Of a DNA stretch of 64,000 bases, positions 25,670 through 34,735 are shown piece after piece; positions within the stretch are counted from its first letter, which is position 1, and each line of letters opens with the position of its first letter. A program made the position numbers and the translations under genes. The stretch is from Myxococcales bacterium. Lineage in GTDB: Bacteria; Myxococcota_A; UBA9160; UBA4427. The notes beneath the pieces are model-generated. The model worked only from the letters and a program-made list of their open reading frames with translations, had not been told where the DNA came from and did no database searches. Location of the stretch: assembly GCA_012960035.1 (NCBI GenBank), contig DUBZ01000124.1, forward strand, positions 124,001-188,000. Direction: 5' to 3'.

Positions 25670-26115
25670 TTCGGTTGCACCGAGTAGGACGTTCGGTTCG
25701 CATCGTGTTTACCCTGAACAGCACGCAGCCTCGCGGTGTAATTCTGCCCCGGCCGTCTGGATGGATGGGATTGGCGCCGGCAAATGGCAAGTGAATTGGA
25801 CTCGACACAAGGGCCGCTGGTCAGATTAGAAAAACAGCTTCCAAGGGTCAACGCGGGGGGGCCTGCGCGCGCCTTTCGTCTTTGCGCCAGATGGCGGTCT
25901 TCCCTACCCTGCGCGGCGCTAGAATACGCGCCCGAAACCACGTAATTTGATCGAAGTTCTTAGACCGATCGTTCCAGGTTCGCGGTGCAAGATCCCAAGA
26001 ACAGTATGCGCCGCCCCCTCTGCGGGACGGCTACCCGGTCGGACTCCGCTGGCGACGAACGCGCGCGAGCTGGGCGACTGCAAATTCCGAGTTTCATGAG
26101 GGGAAGTATCAGGCG
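25670..26115. other. Intergenic region before ETF-QO
   Basis: About 450 bp between divergent genes. No credible gene or RNA is seen. Confidence 0.5.
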
Positions 26116-27807
26116 ATGAGTGAAGTCGAACGCGAGAGCATGGAAGTCGACGTTTTGTTTGTTGGCGCGGGGCCCGGCAATTTGGCCTCTGCCTACCACC
26201 TTACCAAGCAGGTCGAGGCCTACAACGAGAACGCTGAGGCTAACGGGGTCAGCCCCATTGAGCCGCCCACGGTCTTGGTCATCGAAAAGGCAGCTGAGCT
26301 TGGCGATCACCAGCTCTCCGGCGCCGTGATCAACCCCCGCGCAATCGCAGAACTCATGCCCGACTTCGTCGAGCAGGGCTTTCCGACCGAGTACATCTGC
26401 GACGACTCTCAGTTCCGCGCTTTTTTCCAAGACAGTGACATCAAGAGCCCGATCTGCCCGCCCCCGTTTTACAAGAACGGCTACCACATTGCCTCACTGA
26501 GCAATGTCGTGAAGTGGCTCGGCGCGAAGTGCGAAGAGATCGGCGTTGAGATCTACCCGGGCTTTGCCGCCTCCGAGATCTTGACCGAAGGCGACCGCGT
26601 CCTCGGCATCCGCACTGGCGATATGGGCATCGCGGCCGACGGCAGTCACAAACCGACCTACCAGCCCGGCATGGACATCTTGGCCCGGGTCACGGTGCTC
26701 GGTGAAGGCGTGCGCGGCAGCTGCACCAAGCAGCTTCTCGATCGCTTCGACATGCACGGCCAGAACCCGCAGACGTTCGAAACCGGCATCAAAGAGATTT
26801 GGCGGGTCAAGCCTGAAAACCACAAGCCCGGCCGCGTGATCCACGGTTCGTTGTTCCCCGACGGGTTGTCCCAGATGAACGGGATGTGGCTCTATGACAT
26901 GAAGGACAACCTGGTCTCGTACGGCTTCGTGACGAACCTCAGCAGCGAAGACCCGAACAACGACCCGCACCTGATGGCCCAGAAGTTCAAGACGACGAAG
27001 TTCATGCGCGACCTGCTCGACGGCGCAGAGCTGATTCGATACGGCGCCAAGTGCATCCCGACGGGCGCCCTTTACTCTCAGCCGAAGCTCTACACCAACG
27101 GCGCCATGATCCTGGGCGATGGTGCGGCGATGCTCAACATCTTGAAGCTTTCGGGCGTCCACATGGCGATGAAGACCGGCATGTTGGCCGCCGACACGAT
27201 CGTCGATGCCATTGCAGCCGACGATTTTTCTGCCATGACCCTGGGTGGCTATACCGAACGCTACCGAGACAGCTGGGCATACGAAGAGCAGCTCGAGTGT
27301 CGCAACTTCACCGGTTCACTGGAGATCCACCCGCTGTTCGGCATGGGGATCAACATTCCTATATCGCTCCTGACGGGCGGTCGAGGACTCATCGATCCGA
27401 TCAAGACGCACCCGAGCCACGCCGGCATGAAGAAGCTGTGGGAACTCCCCGAAAAAGACCGCAACCCGGAACCCTTCGAGTTCGACGGCGTGCTTACCTT
27501 CAGCAAGGAGCACTTGGTTGGCTACAGCGGCACCGCCCACGAAGCGGACCAACCGCACCACTTGAAGGTGGCCGACACGGAAGTCTGCGCGAACGAGTGC
27601 GCCCGCGACTACGGAAACCCGTGCGAAAAGTTCTGCCCCGCCGCGGTCTACGAAATGGTGGAGAACAAGGAGAGCGGCCGAAAGGAGCTCTTCATCCATC
27701 ACGAGAACTGCGTGCATTGCAAGACGTGCGACATCGCGGACCCGTACCAGATCATCACCTGGACAACGCCGGAAGGCGGCGAAGGGCCGGACTACTCGCA
27801 GATGTAA
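26116..27807 (+). CDS. Electron transfer flavoprotein-ubiquinone oxidoreductase
   Basis: Inner-membrane-associated FAD/4Fe-4S enzyme (563 aa) that passes electrons from ETF, reduced by acyl-CoA dehydrogenases, to the quinone pool. The FAD-binding start is VDVLFVGAGPGNLASAYHL. The middle has VLGEGVRGSCTKQLL and a GDGAAMLNILKLSGVHMAMKTGM-like FAD segment. The C-terminus has the 4Fe-4S cluster cysteines in ECARDYGNPCEKFCP and CVHCKTCDIADPYQI. It should serve the acyl-CoA dehydrogenase at 36589. No etfAB is in view. A strong terminator follows. Confidence 0.94.
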   Translation: MSEVERESMEVDVLFVGAGPGNLASAYHLTKQVEAYNENAEANGVSPIEPPTVLVIEKAAELGDHQLSGAVINPRAIAELMPDFVEQGFPTEYICDDSQFRAFFQDSDIKSPICPPPFYKNGYHIASLSNVVKWLGAKCEEIGVEIYPGFAASEILTEGDRVLGIRTGDMGIAADGSHKPTYQPGMDILARVTVLGEGVRGSCTKQLLDRFDMHGQNPQTFETGIKEIWRVKPENHKPGRVIHGSLFPDGLSQMNGMWLYDMKDNLVSYGFVTNLSSEDPNNDPHLMAQKFKTTKFMRDLLDGAELIRYGAKCIPTGALYSQPKLYTNGAMILGDGAAMLNILKLSGVHMAMKTGMLAADTIVDAIAADDFSAMTLGGYTERYRDSWAYEEQLECRNFTGSLEIHPLFGMGINIPISLLTGGRGLIDPIKTHPSHAGMKKLWELPEKDRNPEPFEFDGVLTFSKEHLVGYSGTAHEADQPHHLKVADTEVCANECARDYGNPCEKFCPAAVYEMVENKESGRKELFIHHENCVHCKTCDIADPYQIITWTTPEGGEGPDYSQM

Positions 27808-27840
27808 CGCGTTTGTCCCGACAGGCGGCGACGAACAAGA

Positions 27841-27873
27841 AAGGCTCCGCGCGCAATGCACGGAGCCTTTTCT
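27841..27873 (+). terminator. Rho-independent terminator after ETF-QO
   Basis: Perfect 9-bp stem AAGGCTCCG/CGGAGCCTT (27841-27849 and 27861-27869) with an 11-nt loop and a short T run, 33 bp after the ETF-QO stop. Confidence 0.85.
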
Positions 27874-28103
27874 ACTTCTAGCCAGGTAGCGCCCCGACCC
27901 ATGCCCGTCTTTGCGAAATCGCGCGCCGTCGGCTGTTTCCGAAAATTGAGACTCCGCACCGGCTCAAGTTAGGACACTTCGAATCATCGCAATTTCGACT
28001 TTTCTCTGGCTCTGACGATCGGCAGACCTCTCGCGGTGTTCCGAGCATTCTAAATCTGCCGGGCTAGGTCTTTGCTCGCCGAGTGTTGAGCCCAGCAACG
28101 ACC

Positions 28104-28280
28104 ATGCTCTTCACTTCTCCCATTTTCTTGCTGTTCTTCCTGACGATCGTGCCGTTGCTGTCATTCATGATGACCGGGCGACTCGTGGTGCTACACGACT
28201 CGTTCTTTGAAAACATTCAACCGTTGATCTCGCCCTACTTCGAAGAAATCTGGCTCCTGAAGTGGAATCACATCGACGCC
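28104..28280 (+). pseudogene. Fused relic resembling MBOAT N-terminus plus AlgX/AlgJ-like segment
   Basis: The frame starting at the ATG 28104 gives MLFTSPIFLLFFLTIVPLL, which looks like the first helix of an MBOAT/AlgI-type O-acyltransferase. It runs straight into RLVVLHDSFFENIQPLISPY and EEIWLLKW, which looks like the DSF segment of AlgX/AlgJ-type proteins. After about 28280 the resemblance stops and the frame runs antisense into the sulfatase gene. In intact loci these are two adjacent genes of polysaccharide O-acetylation, so I read this as an internal-deletion relic. The resemblance is from memory of family patterns; an unrelated small membrane protein remains possible. Confidence 0.35.
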
Positions 28281-28340
28281 GCATCGCACGAGCCCACTTC
28301 ACGATGGATCCGACCGCCACCCGACGCTCGCAGGATCGCT

Positions 28341-29714
28341 CTAGCGTCTCGGTTTTCTGGCGTATCGCGACGGAAGGGTTTCATCCCACTCGCGTATACG
28401 ATTTTGCAAATCGGCGACCACCGCTGGGTGGATTGCCGCAAGGTTCTCCGTTTCGCCAGGATCCGAAACGACGTCGTAGAGTTCCGCGTCTCGATTCGGC
28501 GGCCCGCCTTCGCGAAGCTTCCAACGCTCCCATCGGATTGCGATCGGTGCGTTCGTCCAGCTGTCCTTCCAGAACAACGGTCGAGTCCGCGAATGGGCCC
28601 CGCCCATCCAAGCCGACACCACATCTTCACCGTCGAGATGCGGGCTCGCGCATGAGATCTTTGCAAGACCACATAGGGTCGGAAGCCAATCGACCGCGCT
28701 CGTAATCGAGGTGTCGTCGACCCGACCAGCGGGAACGCGCCCGGGCCATCGGACAATGAAAGGCACCCGCGCGCCGCCCTCATACAGCGACCCCTTCCCA
28801 CCGCGAAAGGGTCCAGGACTCCCAAGCAAGTCCTTGCCGTATTGGTCGACAAGGCCACGGTCGCGACCCACCTGACCAGAAGGCCCGGGGCCATTGTCGC
28901 TGGCGAATACCACGAGGGTATTTTCGCTCAGCCCGAGTTCGTCGAGCTTCTCTAGGATGCGGCCTATCTCGAAGTCCACGGAATGCACGTCTCCCAGATA
29001 GCGCCGCATTCCCTCGTTGATGTCGCCACCGTACGAATGAACTCGTGCGAACTTCTTCAGCATAAATGGTGAAAAGTCAGCCATCGCGACCGTGGTTGCG
29101 GCGAATGGCGCGAGAAACGATGGAGCGGGGTTGATCGGGTAGTGGGGCACGGTCCCCCAAATCTGTACATAGAAAGGGCCATCACGATTCTTCTCAATAA
29201 AGCGAATCGCTTGATCGTACGCGTGCGAATCGCGGCTGCGTTTTCCCTCGAGCGCCTTGGACGTCTGCCCCTTGGCCCTTTGGATCGTCCCGATGCCGTA
29301 GGTTCCCGAGCTTGTGTCGGCGCCGAGATGCCACTTGCCGAAGTGCCCCGTCCGGTAACCGGCGTCGTGCAGAAGCGCTGTGACGGTTGGGACATCGCCG
29401 AGACCAAAGTCCCCCGTGTAATTTGCAAAACGTGCGGGAAACACTCCGGTCATAAAGCCAGCTCGGCTCGGAATGCAAAGCGGACTCGCCGCGTAAAAAT
29501 GCTGAAAGCGCGTGCCCTCTTCTGCCAACCGATCCAGGTTGGGTGTCAGCGCGTAGGGGTGGCCATAAGATCCCAAGTCTCCGTAGCCGAGGTCGTCGGC
29601 GAGAACGAAAACGATATTGGGCCGATCGTCGACTTTCGACTCACACGCGACGATCGTGGCGGTGACACTCAGCATGACGACGCAAAGCAGTCCGATCGAA
29701 TGTCGAGATCTCAA
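28341..29714 (-). CDS. Lipoprotein sulfatase (arylsulfatase family)
   Basis: Alkaline-phosphatase-superfamily sulfatase of 457 aa. Metal-binding DD (VLADDLGYGDLGSYGH) precedes the sulfatase motif CIPSR, whose Cys (residue 80) is converted to formylglycine. GKWHLG, a DNGPG metal site and FRGGKGSLYEGGARVP follow. The N-terminus is a lipoprotein signal with lipobox Cys24 (TIVAC), so the enzyme should be membrane-anchored outside the cytoplasm. The likely start is a TTG at 29714 behind a very good GAGGAGG; a GTG at 29762 is an alternative. No formylglycine-generating enzyme is in the window. The substrate, perhaps a sulfated glycan, is unknown. Confidence 0.88.
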   Translation of the reverse strand: MRSRHSIGLLCVVMLSVTATIVACESKVDDRPNIVFVLADDLGYGDLGSYGHPYALTPNLDRLAEEGTRFQHFYAASPLCIPSRAGFMTGVFPARFANYTGDFGLGDVPTVTALLHDAGYRTGHFGKWHLGADTSSGTYGIGTIQRAKGQTSKALEGKRSRDSHAYDQAIRFIEKNRDGPFYVQIWGTVPHYPINPAPSFLAPFAATTVAMADFSPFMLKKFARVHSYGGDINEGMRRYLGDVHSVDFEIGRILEKLDELGLSENTLVVFASDNGPGPSGQVGRDRGLVDQYGKDLLGSPGPFRGGKGSLYEGGARVPFIVRWPGRVPAGRVDDTSITSAVDWLPTLCGLAKISCASPHLDGEDVVSAWMGGAHSRTRPLFWKDSWTNAPIAIRWERWKLREGGPPNRDAELYDVVSDPGETENLAAIHPAVVADLQNRIREWDETLPSRYARKPRR

Positions 29715-29783
29715 CGGCTTCGCCTCCTCTTGTCGCGACCCGTGGATGAACTGCGCGAGCACCGCACAGCATCCTAGCGCCAG

Positions 29784-30611
29784 CTAGCCCAGTGCCTCGT
29801 TGAGGTGTTCGAGATGGACAGGCGCACTCGCGACGAGCAGCGTTTCGGATGGCCCCTGCATGTCGACCGGGAATTCCGCCCCGCCGGCCGCTTGCACCCA
29901 CGCCCCGCCTTCTCGCGAGATCAAGACGCCAACCCGGCCGCGAATGCTAATGCCGAGCGGCCCCGGTGCTTTGCGCACGCCGGCGCACACACCGTTTAGG
30001 AGCGGCGCCACGCTCACCGCGCCACCGCAGGCAGGAATGACTTCGTAGTCACGCTGCCGTAAGGCCTCAGAAACTTCTTCGGGCATCCCGTGAGAGACCA
30101 AGATGCGATTGCCGTCCGGGGTCGCTTGAACGGCTCGGCGCGATCGGCCCGCGACCGTCGCGTAAGCGCCTTGTCCCGATGTGGCGTCAAACGTCACCCC
30201 TTCGCGCGGAAGTGCGACCAGCGAAGCCCGGTAGATCTCGCTCACCGCGAGCCCGACGATCACCGCGTACGGGCCGCTCGCTTCAAGGTAAGAGTGAAGT
30301 GTGCCGTCGATCGGGTCGATCACGACTTGTGCACGCGAACCCTTCGGGAACGCGGCGACTGTCTCGGTGTCTTCCTCAGCCGCGAGGCAGACGTCCGGGA
30401 ACTGCTCGAGCAACGCCTTCAACACGATCTCTTGGGTGTCGGCGTCCGCGATCGTCATGGCTTGCTTGACGGCCGTCGACTCTTCGAGCTTCGGAGCGTT
30501 CTGGACGCGACCTTCGAGACTGCGCGCTAACGCGCCAGCGGACGCGACCGCGGGACGCATCGCCTCGACAAACCGATCCACCCAATGCCCGTCGGCCAAC
30601 TCAGTCGACAT
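29784..30611 (-). CDS. Inositol-monophosphatase-like protein lacking the C-terminal metal motif
   Basis: Member of the FIG/IMPase superfamily (275 aa). Two of three metal motifs are present: AEEDTE (usually GEE) and DPIDGTLHSY. The third, usually WDxAAG, is absent: the corresponding stretch reads GPLGISIRGRVGV before GGAW. The Asp of that motif binds a catalytic metal, so the protein may have altered or no activity. It lies about 70 bp upstream of the sulfatase on the same strand. A second, intact member of the superfamily is at 35831. The family assignment is good; the reaction is not inferable. Confidence 0.75.
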   Translation of the reverse strand: MSTELADGHWVDRFVEAMRPAVASAGALARSLEGRVQNAPKLEESTAVKQAMTIADADTQEIVLKALLEQFPDVCLAAEEDTETVAAFPKGSRAQVVIDPIDGTLHSYLEASGPYAVIVGLAVSEIYRASLVALPREGVTFDATSGQGAYATVAGRSRRAVQATPDGNRILVSHGMPEEVSEALRQRDYEVIPACGGAVSVAPLLNGVCAGVRKAPGPLGISIRGRVGVLISREGGAWVQAAGGAEFPVDMQGPSETLLVASAPVHLEHLNEALG

Positions 30612-30824
30612 GTTGTTCGCGCACCTAAGGACTCCAGCAATGGCGCTCTCGTCAACGACGAATAAGGCAGGAGCGCGAAAACCCTATGGCGATCTCTATA
30701 CCTGATCTCGCTTCGGAATTCCGCGCTCCTTTTGCCTCACCCCCAGTAAACCTGAATTTTCTCGGATCGCGACGGTTTGGCAATTCTCGCTCGCTTGCCC
30801 GGCGGCTCGCGCCGGGCGTGCGGC

Positions 30825-30851
30825 CTAGCAGTCCGCGCGGCGGACTCCTAG
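30825..30851. repeat. CTAG-ended hairpin overlapping the nrdJ stop
   Basis: Inverted repeat CTAGCAGTCCGC / GCGGACTCCTAG (11 of 12 pairs) with a 3-nt loop. The nrdJ TAG stop is part of the right-hand arm. It belongs by sequence style to the elements at 39636-39801 and 41323-41374 and may act as a transcription or mRNA end. Confidence 0.7.
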
Positions 30852-33784
30852 CTGCAGCCGCTCGTACTGCCGCAGTTTGGACACTTGTAGCAAGCGCCGT
30901 TGCGAATCATGATCGACCCACAGTCCATGCAGGACGGCGCGTCACTTTGGTTCACAAAACTTGTCGCGGAGGCCAACGCCGAGATCCCTTCGGAGCCCCC
31001 GGCAATTGCGCCCCGCGACGCTTCGGCCGCCTGCGGCGCGATCGCCACGGCGCCTTCAGTCGCGTCGGCATCCGTTTTTTCGAGCTCGCTAGACAGGTAC
31101 CGATTGCCGAGATACCGGAACACATAGTCGGTAATCGACTTGGCGATCGGGATGTCTCGGTTGTTGGTAAAGCCCGAAGGCTCGAACCGCGTGTGGCTGA
31201 ACTTGTCGACCAGGGTCCGGAGAGGAACGCCATATTGAAGCGCCATGGACGTCATGGTGGCGATCGTGTCCATCAAGCCCGAAACCGTGCTGCCTTCCTT
31301 CGCCATGCGGAGGAAGATCTCACCCGGCATCCCGTCTTCATACATGCCGACGGTGAGGTAGCCCTCGTGACCCGCGATCGAGAACTTGTGGGTCACCGCC
31401 GCTCGCTCGTCGGGTAACTTGTTGCGGTGCGGCCCTGAGGCCACCATCGTCGCACCAATCGCGGACGTAATCGGCGTAACGTTGTCTTTTTCGTCACGAC
31501 TCGTATTGAGGGGCTGCGTTCGCTTGCTGCCGTCGCGGTATACCGCGAGCGCCTTCAAACCAAGCTTCCAACCCTCAACATATGCCGCCACCACATCATC
31601 GGCGGTTGCATCCTCTGGCAAGTTGACCGTCTTACTGATTGCACCTGAGAGGAAGGGCTGCACCGCCCCCATCATCCTGAGGTGTCCCATCCAGTCGATC
31701 GAGCGGGTGCCCTTCTGTGCCCGGAACGCACAGTCGAAGACCGGCAGATGCTCATCCTTGAGCGCATCCGCCCCTTCGATCGTCTCATGCTCGTCGATGT
31801 GCGCCAGGATCGATTCGACATCTTCCGCCGAGTAGCCAAGGCCGATCAACGCCATGGACACCGTGTGATTCACGATCTTGAGGAAACCACCCCCCACCAG
31901 CTTCTTGTACTTCACCAGTGCGATGTCGGGTTCAACGCCCGTCGTGTCGCAATCCATCATGAAGGCAATGGTGCCCGTCGGTGCGAGGACGCTGATCTGG
32001 CCGTTGCGGTAGCCCGCTTCTTCGCCACGTGCGAGCGCTTCGCTCCAGCTCTCGACCGATGCCTGATAGAGATCGTCTGAGATTCCCGCCTTCGGAATTT
32101 CAGTCGAAGCGTCCTTGTGCATTCCGATCACTTCAAGGAACGGCACCTTGTTTTCCGGGTAGTGCTCGAAGGGGCCAATCGCGGCCGCGATCTCGGCGCT
32201 TGTCGTATACGCCTGCCCACTCATAAGAGAAGTAATCGCTGCGGCGACGTTGCGGCCCTGGTCGCTGTCGTAGGGCAGCCCCGAAGACATCAAGAGCGCG
32301 CCCAGGTTCGCGTACCCCAAGCCGAGGGGACGATAGAGGTGGCTGTTCTTTTCGATCAACGACGTCGGGTAGTCGGCGGGATCGACGATGATTTCCATCG
32401 CCGTGATCGTCGTCGACACGCCTGCGCGGAAATCCTCGACCTCAAAGTTGCCGTCGTCATCGATGAAGGCCATGAGGTTCAGACTCGCGAGGTTGCAAGC
32501 CGTGTCGTCGAGGAACATGTACTCGGAGCACGGGTTGCTCGAGTTGATGCGCCCCGACACCTTGACCGGATTCCACTTGTTGATCGTGGTGTCGTACTGC
32601 ACGCCCGGGTCGCCACAGATGTGAGTGGCTTCGCCCATGGCGTTGAGGATGTCCATCGCCCTGTGGTCTTCGACCGGGTCGCCCGTCTTCACCGCCTTGG
32701 TTTCGTAGCGGCCATCTCGCTCGGCGGCCTGCATGAAGCTGTCGGTCACGCGAACCGAGTGGTTCGCATTCTGAAAGAACACCGAGTCGTAAGCGCCGCC
32801 GGGGACGTTGAAGCCGCCTTCGTAGCCCGCGTCGATCAACGACCACGCCTTCTGTTCTTCAGAAGACTTCGAATGGATGAAGTCGAGAATGTCGGGATGA
32901 TCGACGTTGAGGATCACCATCTTCGCCGCACGACGGGTTTTGCCGCCGCTCTTGATCACGCCTGCGAAGGAATCGAAGCCCCGCATGAACGAAACCGGGC
33001 CCGAGGCCACACCGCCGCCCTTGAGCGTTTCTCGTGAAGAACGGATCTTGGAGAGGTTGCTGCCTGCGCCAGAGCCACCCTTGAAGAGCATCGCTTCGGT
33101 TTTGGCGAGATCCATGATCGATTCCATGGTGTCGTCAACCGAATTAATGAAGCACGCGCTCGCCTGCTGGGGCGTTCCGTCAACGCCGAGGTTGAACCAA
33201 ACGGGGCTGTTGAACGCGACCTTCTGATTCACGAGCAGATAGGTCAGCTCGTCCGCAAAGGCCTGGGCGTCGTCCTGGGTTTCGAAGTAGTCGTACTTGC
33301 TGCCCCATTCGCGAATCTTGCCGACAACCCGGCCGATCAATTGTTTGACGCTGGTTTCACGTTCCGCGGTATTGAGATGGCCGCGGAAGTACTTCGACAC
33401 CACGACGTTGGTTGCGAGCTGTGACCATGTCGCGGGGATCTCGACGTCGTTCTGCTCAAAGACGGACTCGCCGCTTTCGTTCGAGATCTTGGCGGAACGA
33501 ATTTCCCAGTCGACGGAGTCGAAAGGATCTTCACCTAGACGTGTGAAGTGACGTGTCACGGTGATGCCATGCTTTGCACCCGCGCGAACCACTTGTTTCG
33601 ATTCGACTACGCTCAAGCCGCCTTTGCCCTTGCTCGATGTTTTCTTCTTGGCTTTGTGATTGGCTTTGTGATCGGCTTTGTGATCGGCTTTGTGATTGGC
33701 TTTGTGATCGGCTTTGTGATCGGCTTGGCCCTTGGCCTTCGTGCTTGCGCGCTTGCCACGTCGTTCGCCCACGGTGTTACTCAT
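30848..33784 (-). CDS. nrdJ: Adenosylcobalamin-dependent (class II) ribonucleotide reductase
   Basis: Reduces ribonucleotides to deoxyribonucleotides with a B12-generated thiyl radical (978 aa). Active-site blocks visible are NSPVWFNLGV, ACFINSVDDTMESI, FKGGSGAGSNLSKIRSS, NPCSEYMFLDDTACNLASLN and APTGTIAFMMDCDTTGVEPD. The C-terminus is a zinc-ribbon/redox tail with CMDCGS and CYKCPNCG. The first ~50 residues are unusual: Lys/His-rich with seven tandem (D/N)HKA tetrapeptides encoded by the DNA repeat at 33650-33721. No class I or III reductase is in the window. A long non-coding region with a predicted promoter lies upstream. Confidence 0.95.
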   Translation of the reverse strand: MSNTVGERRGKRASTKAKGQADHKADHKANHKADHKADHKANHKAKKKTSSKGKGGLSVVESKQVVRAGAKHGITVTRHFTRLGEDPFDSVDWEIRSAKISNESGESVFEQNDVEIPATWSQLATNVVVSKYFRGHLNTAERETSVKQLIGRVVGKIREWGSKYDYFETQDDAQAFADELTYLLVNQKVAFNSPVWFNLGVDGTPQQASACFINSVDDTMESIMDLAKTEAMLFKGGSGAGSNLSKIRSSRETLKGGGVASGPVSFMRGFDSFAGVIKSGGKTRRAAKMVILNVDHPDILDFIHSKSSEEQKAWSLIDAGYEGGFNVPGGAYDSVFFQNANHSVRVTDSFMQAAERDGRYETKAVKTGDPVEDHRAMDILNAMGEATHICGDPGVQYDTTINKWNPVKVSGRINSSNPCSEYMFLDDTACNLASLNLMAFIDDDGNFEVEDFRAGVSTTITAMEIIVDPADYPTSLIEKNSHLYRPLGLGYANLGALLMSSGLPYDSDQGRNVAAAITSLMSGQAYTTSAEIAAAIGPFEHYPENKVPFLEVIGMHKDASTEIPKAGISDDLYQASVESWSEALARGEEAGYRNGQISVLAPTGTIAFMMDCDTTGVEPDIALVKYKKLVGGGFLKIVNHTVSMALIGLGYSAEDVESILAHIDEHETIEGADALKDEHLPVFDCAFRAQKGTRSIDWMGHLRMMGAVQPFLSGAISKTVNLPEDATADDVVAAYVEGWKLGLKALAVYRDGSKRTQPLNTSRDEKDNVTPITSAIGATMVASGPHRNKLPDERAAVTHKFSIAGHEGYLTVGMYEDGMPGEIFLRMAKEGSTVSGLMDTIATMTSMALQYGVPLRTLVDKFSHTRFEPSGFTNNRDIPIAKSITDYVFRYLGNRYLSSELEKTDADATEGAVAIAPQAAEASRGAIAGGSEGISALASATSFVNQSDAPSCMDCGSIMIRNGACYKCPNCGSTSGCS
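33650..33721. repeat. Six 12-bp tandem repeats inside nrdJ
   Basis: The plus-strand unit GGCTTTGTGATY occurs six times without gaps. On the coding strand it encodes (D/N)HKA tetrapeptides in the N-terminal extension of NrdJ. The repeat length is a multiple of three, so copy-number change would not break the frame. Confidence 0.9.
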
Positions 33785-34499
33785 ATTCCCTACCCCCAGA
33801 GTTAGGTCGATTGGTTTTGTGCTTTCGTTTTCGTACGCGCAACGACGCTGACTTCGTTGCTCAAAAAATTTGTCGTATCCGTTCCTCTTGTCCGGACAGT
33901 TGAGAGTAACGCGGTGTCGTTCCGAATCTCATGGCATTGCGTTCTTTTTCGAACTTGTTTTCGCGATGTGATTGAACCTCGGTTCTACTTTCGAGTTTCC
34001 GATTCCTAGTCTTTGATCGCTTTGCATTTTTGCGATGCGATCCTTCGGTCCGACTCGGTTGTTGGTTCAACATTCATTGCGTCACTCGGTCATTCGCCGA
34101 CTCTCTCCGTTCGGCTTCGAGGCCAGCTGCGAGCACGAATCAAAACGTTGTTACTGATTTTCTCGCCGAATTCGGCGGCGCAAAAACCAATCGCCGACCC
34201 CAGCATCGGAATCGACGGACGTCTCACTCTATTTGAATACTTCCTTTTGACTGGTGGGTCGGCGGCGATTTGATGAAGTGCGGATGACGCGCTTGCAAGT
34301 TGTTCGTGTTGGGACCGACGCGCACAGTTGCGACTTGGCGCGCGGCGGTGAGTCCATCTCTGTCCATTAAACGGGGGCATCGATCCAGCTTGAACATCCG
34401 GGCTTTGGACCGCCTCGGGGTCTTGGTCATGGTCTGGCGCTTAGCCTTGATCTTGATCGCGACGCTCCTTGGACCGCCGCGTGAAAGTTTACGGTGATG

Positions 34500-34646
34500 A
34501 GAAGGACGCCAGCTCTACCCATTAAGGTTGCCCTGACGTCCCCGAGAAAGAGCAGAGTCCTCCGTCCCTATCTCAAGCTCGAGTCCCTCCCCGCAACCAC
34601 TCGGTTGCGACCCCCCCAGGCTACAGGAGAGACCTCACATCCCCGT
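34500..34646 (-). ncRNA. Candidate structured RNA or nrdJ leader
   Basis: Downstream of the promoter at 34653-34681, the minus-strand transcript would contain a perfect 7-bp hairpin CGCAACC/GGTTGCG with a 4-nt loop (34592-34609) and a 9-bp stem with one G-U pair (34504-34512 with 34533-34541). It also has many G-rich runs and no open reading frame. I could not match it to 6S, tmRNA, RNase P, SRP RNA or a cobalamin riboswitch. It may be a free small RNA or the start of a long nrdJ leader; neither is proven. Confidence 0.3.
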
Positions 34647-34652
34647 CTTAGA

Positions 34653-34681
34653 TTTGTAAGGCTATGACCGCTGGGCGTCAA
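34653..34681 (-). promoter_or_regulatory. Sigma-70-type promoter upstream of nrdJ
   Basis: On the minus strand TTGACG (34676-34681) and TACAAA (34653-34658) are separated by exactly 17 bp. Transcription would start near 34646 and read toward nrdJ, about 860 nt away. Confidence 0.5.
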
Positions 34682-34690
34682 CAAAAAAAA

Positions 34691-34735
34691 CCACAAAATG
34701 TGGGGGTCGCATCGCGATTAAACCACAACGTGTTG
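34691..34735. promoter_or_regulatory. Possible operator: two inverted repeats 32 bp apart
   Basis: CCACAAAATGTGG (34691-34703) is a perfect 5-3-5 palindrome placed 10 bp upstream of the predicted -35 box. A degenerate second copy, CCACAACGTGTTG, lies at 34723-34735, so centres are 32 bp or about three helical turns apart. The half-site spacing differs from NrdR boxes. The binding protein is unknown. Confidence 0.35.

Noticed and set aside
33650..33721. CRISPR-like array
   Set aside because: The 12-bp units are contiguous, have no spacers and are in frame inside nrdJ.
34621..34640. Cobalamin-riboswitch B12 box on the plus strand (CAGGAGA...CCT)
   Set aside because: The match is broken by two extra bases, lies on the strand opposite to nrdJ, and none of the other conserved riboswitch segments is recognisable.
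34500..34660. 6S RNA or tmRNA
   Set aside because: No tag-peptide reading frame, tRNA-like 3' end or 6S closing-stem and bubble pattern could be seen.
34691..34735. Pair of NrdR boxes
   Set aside because: The 32-bp spacing is attractive, but CAC and GTG are only 5 and 3 bases apart instead of about 8, and the second copy is not palindromic.
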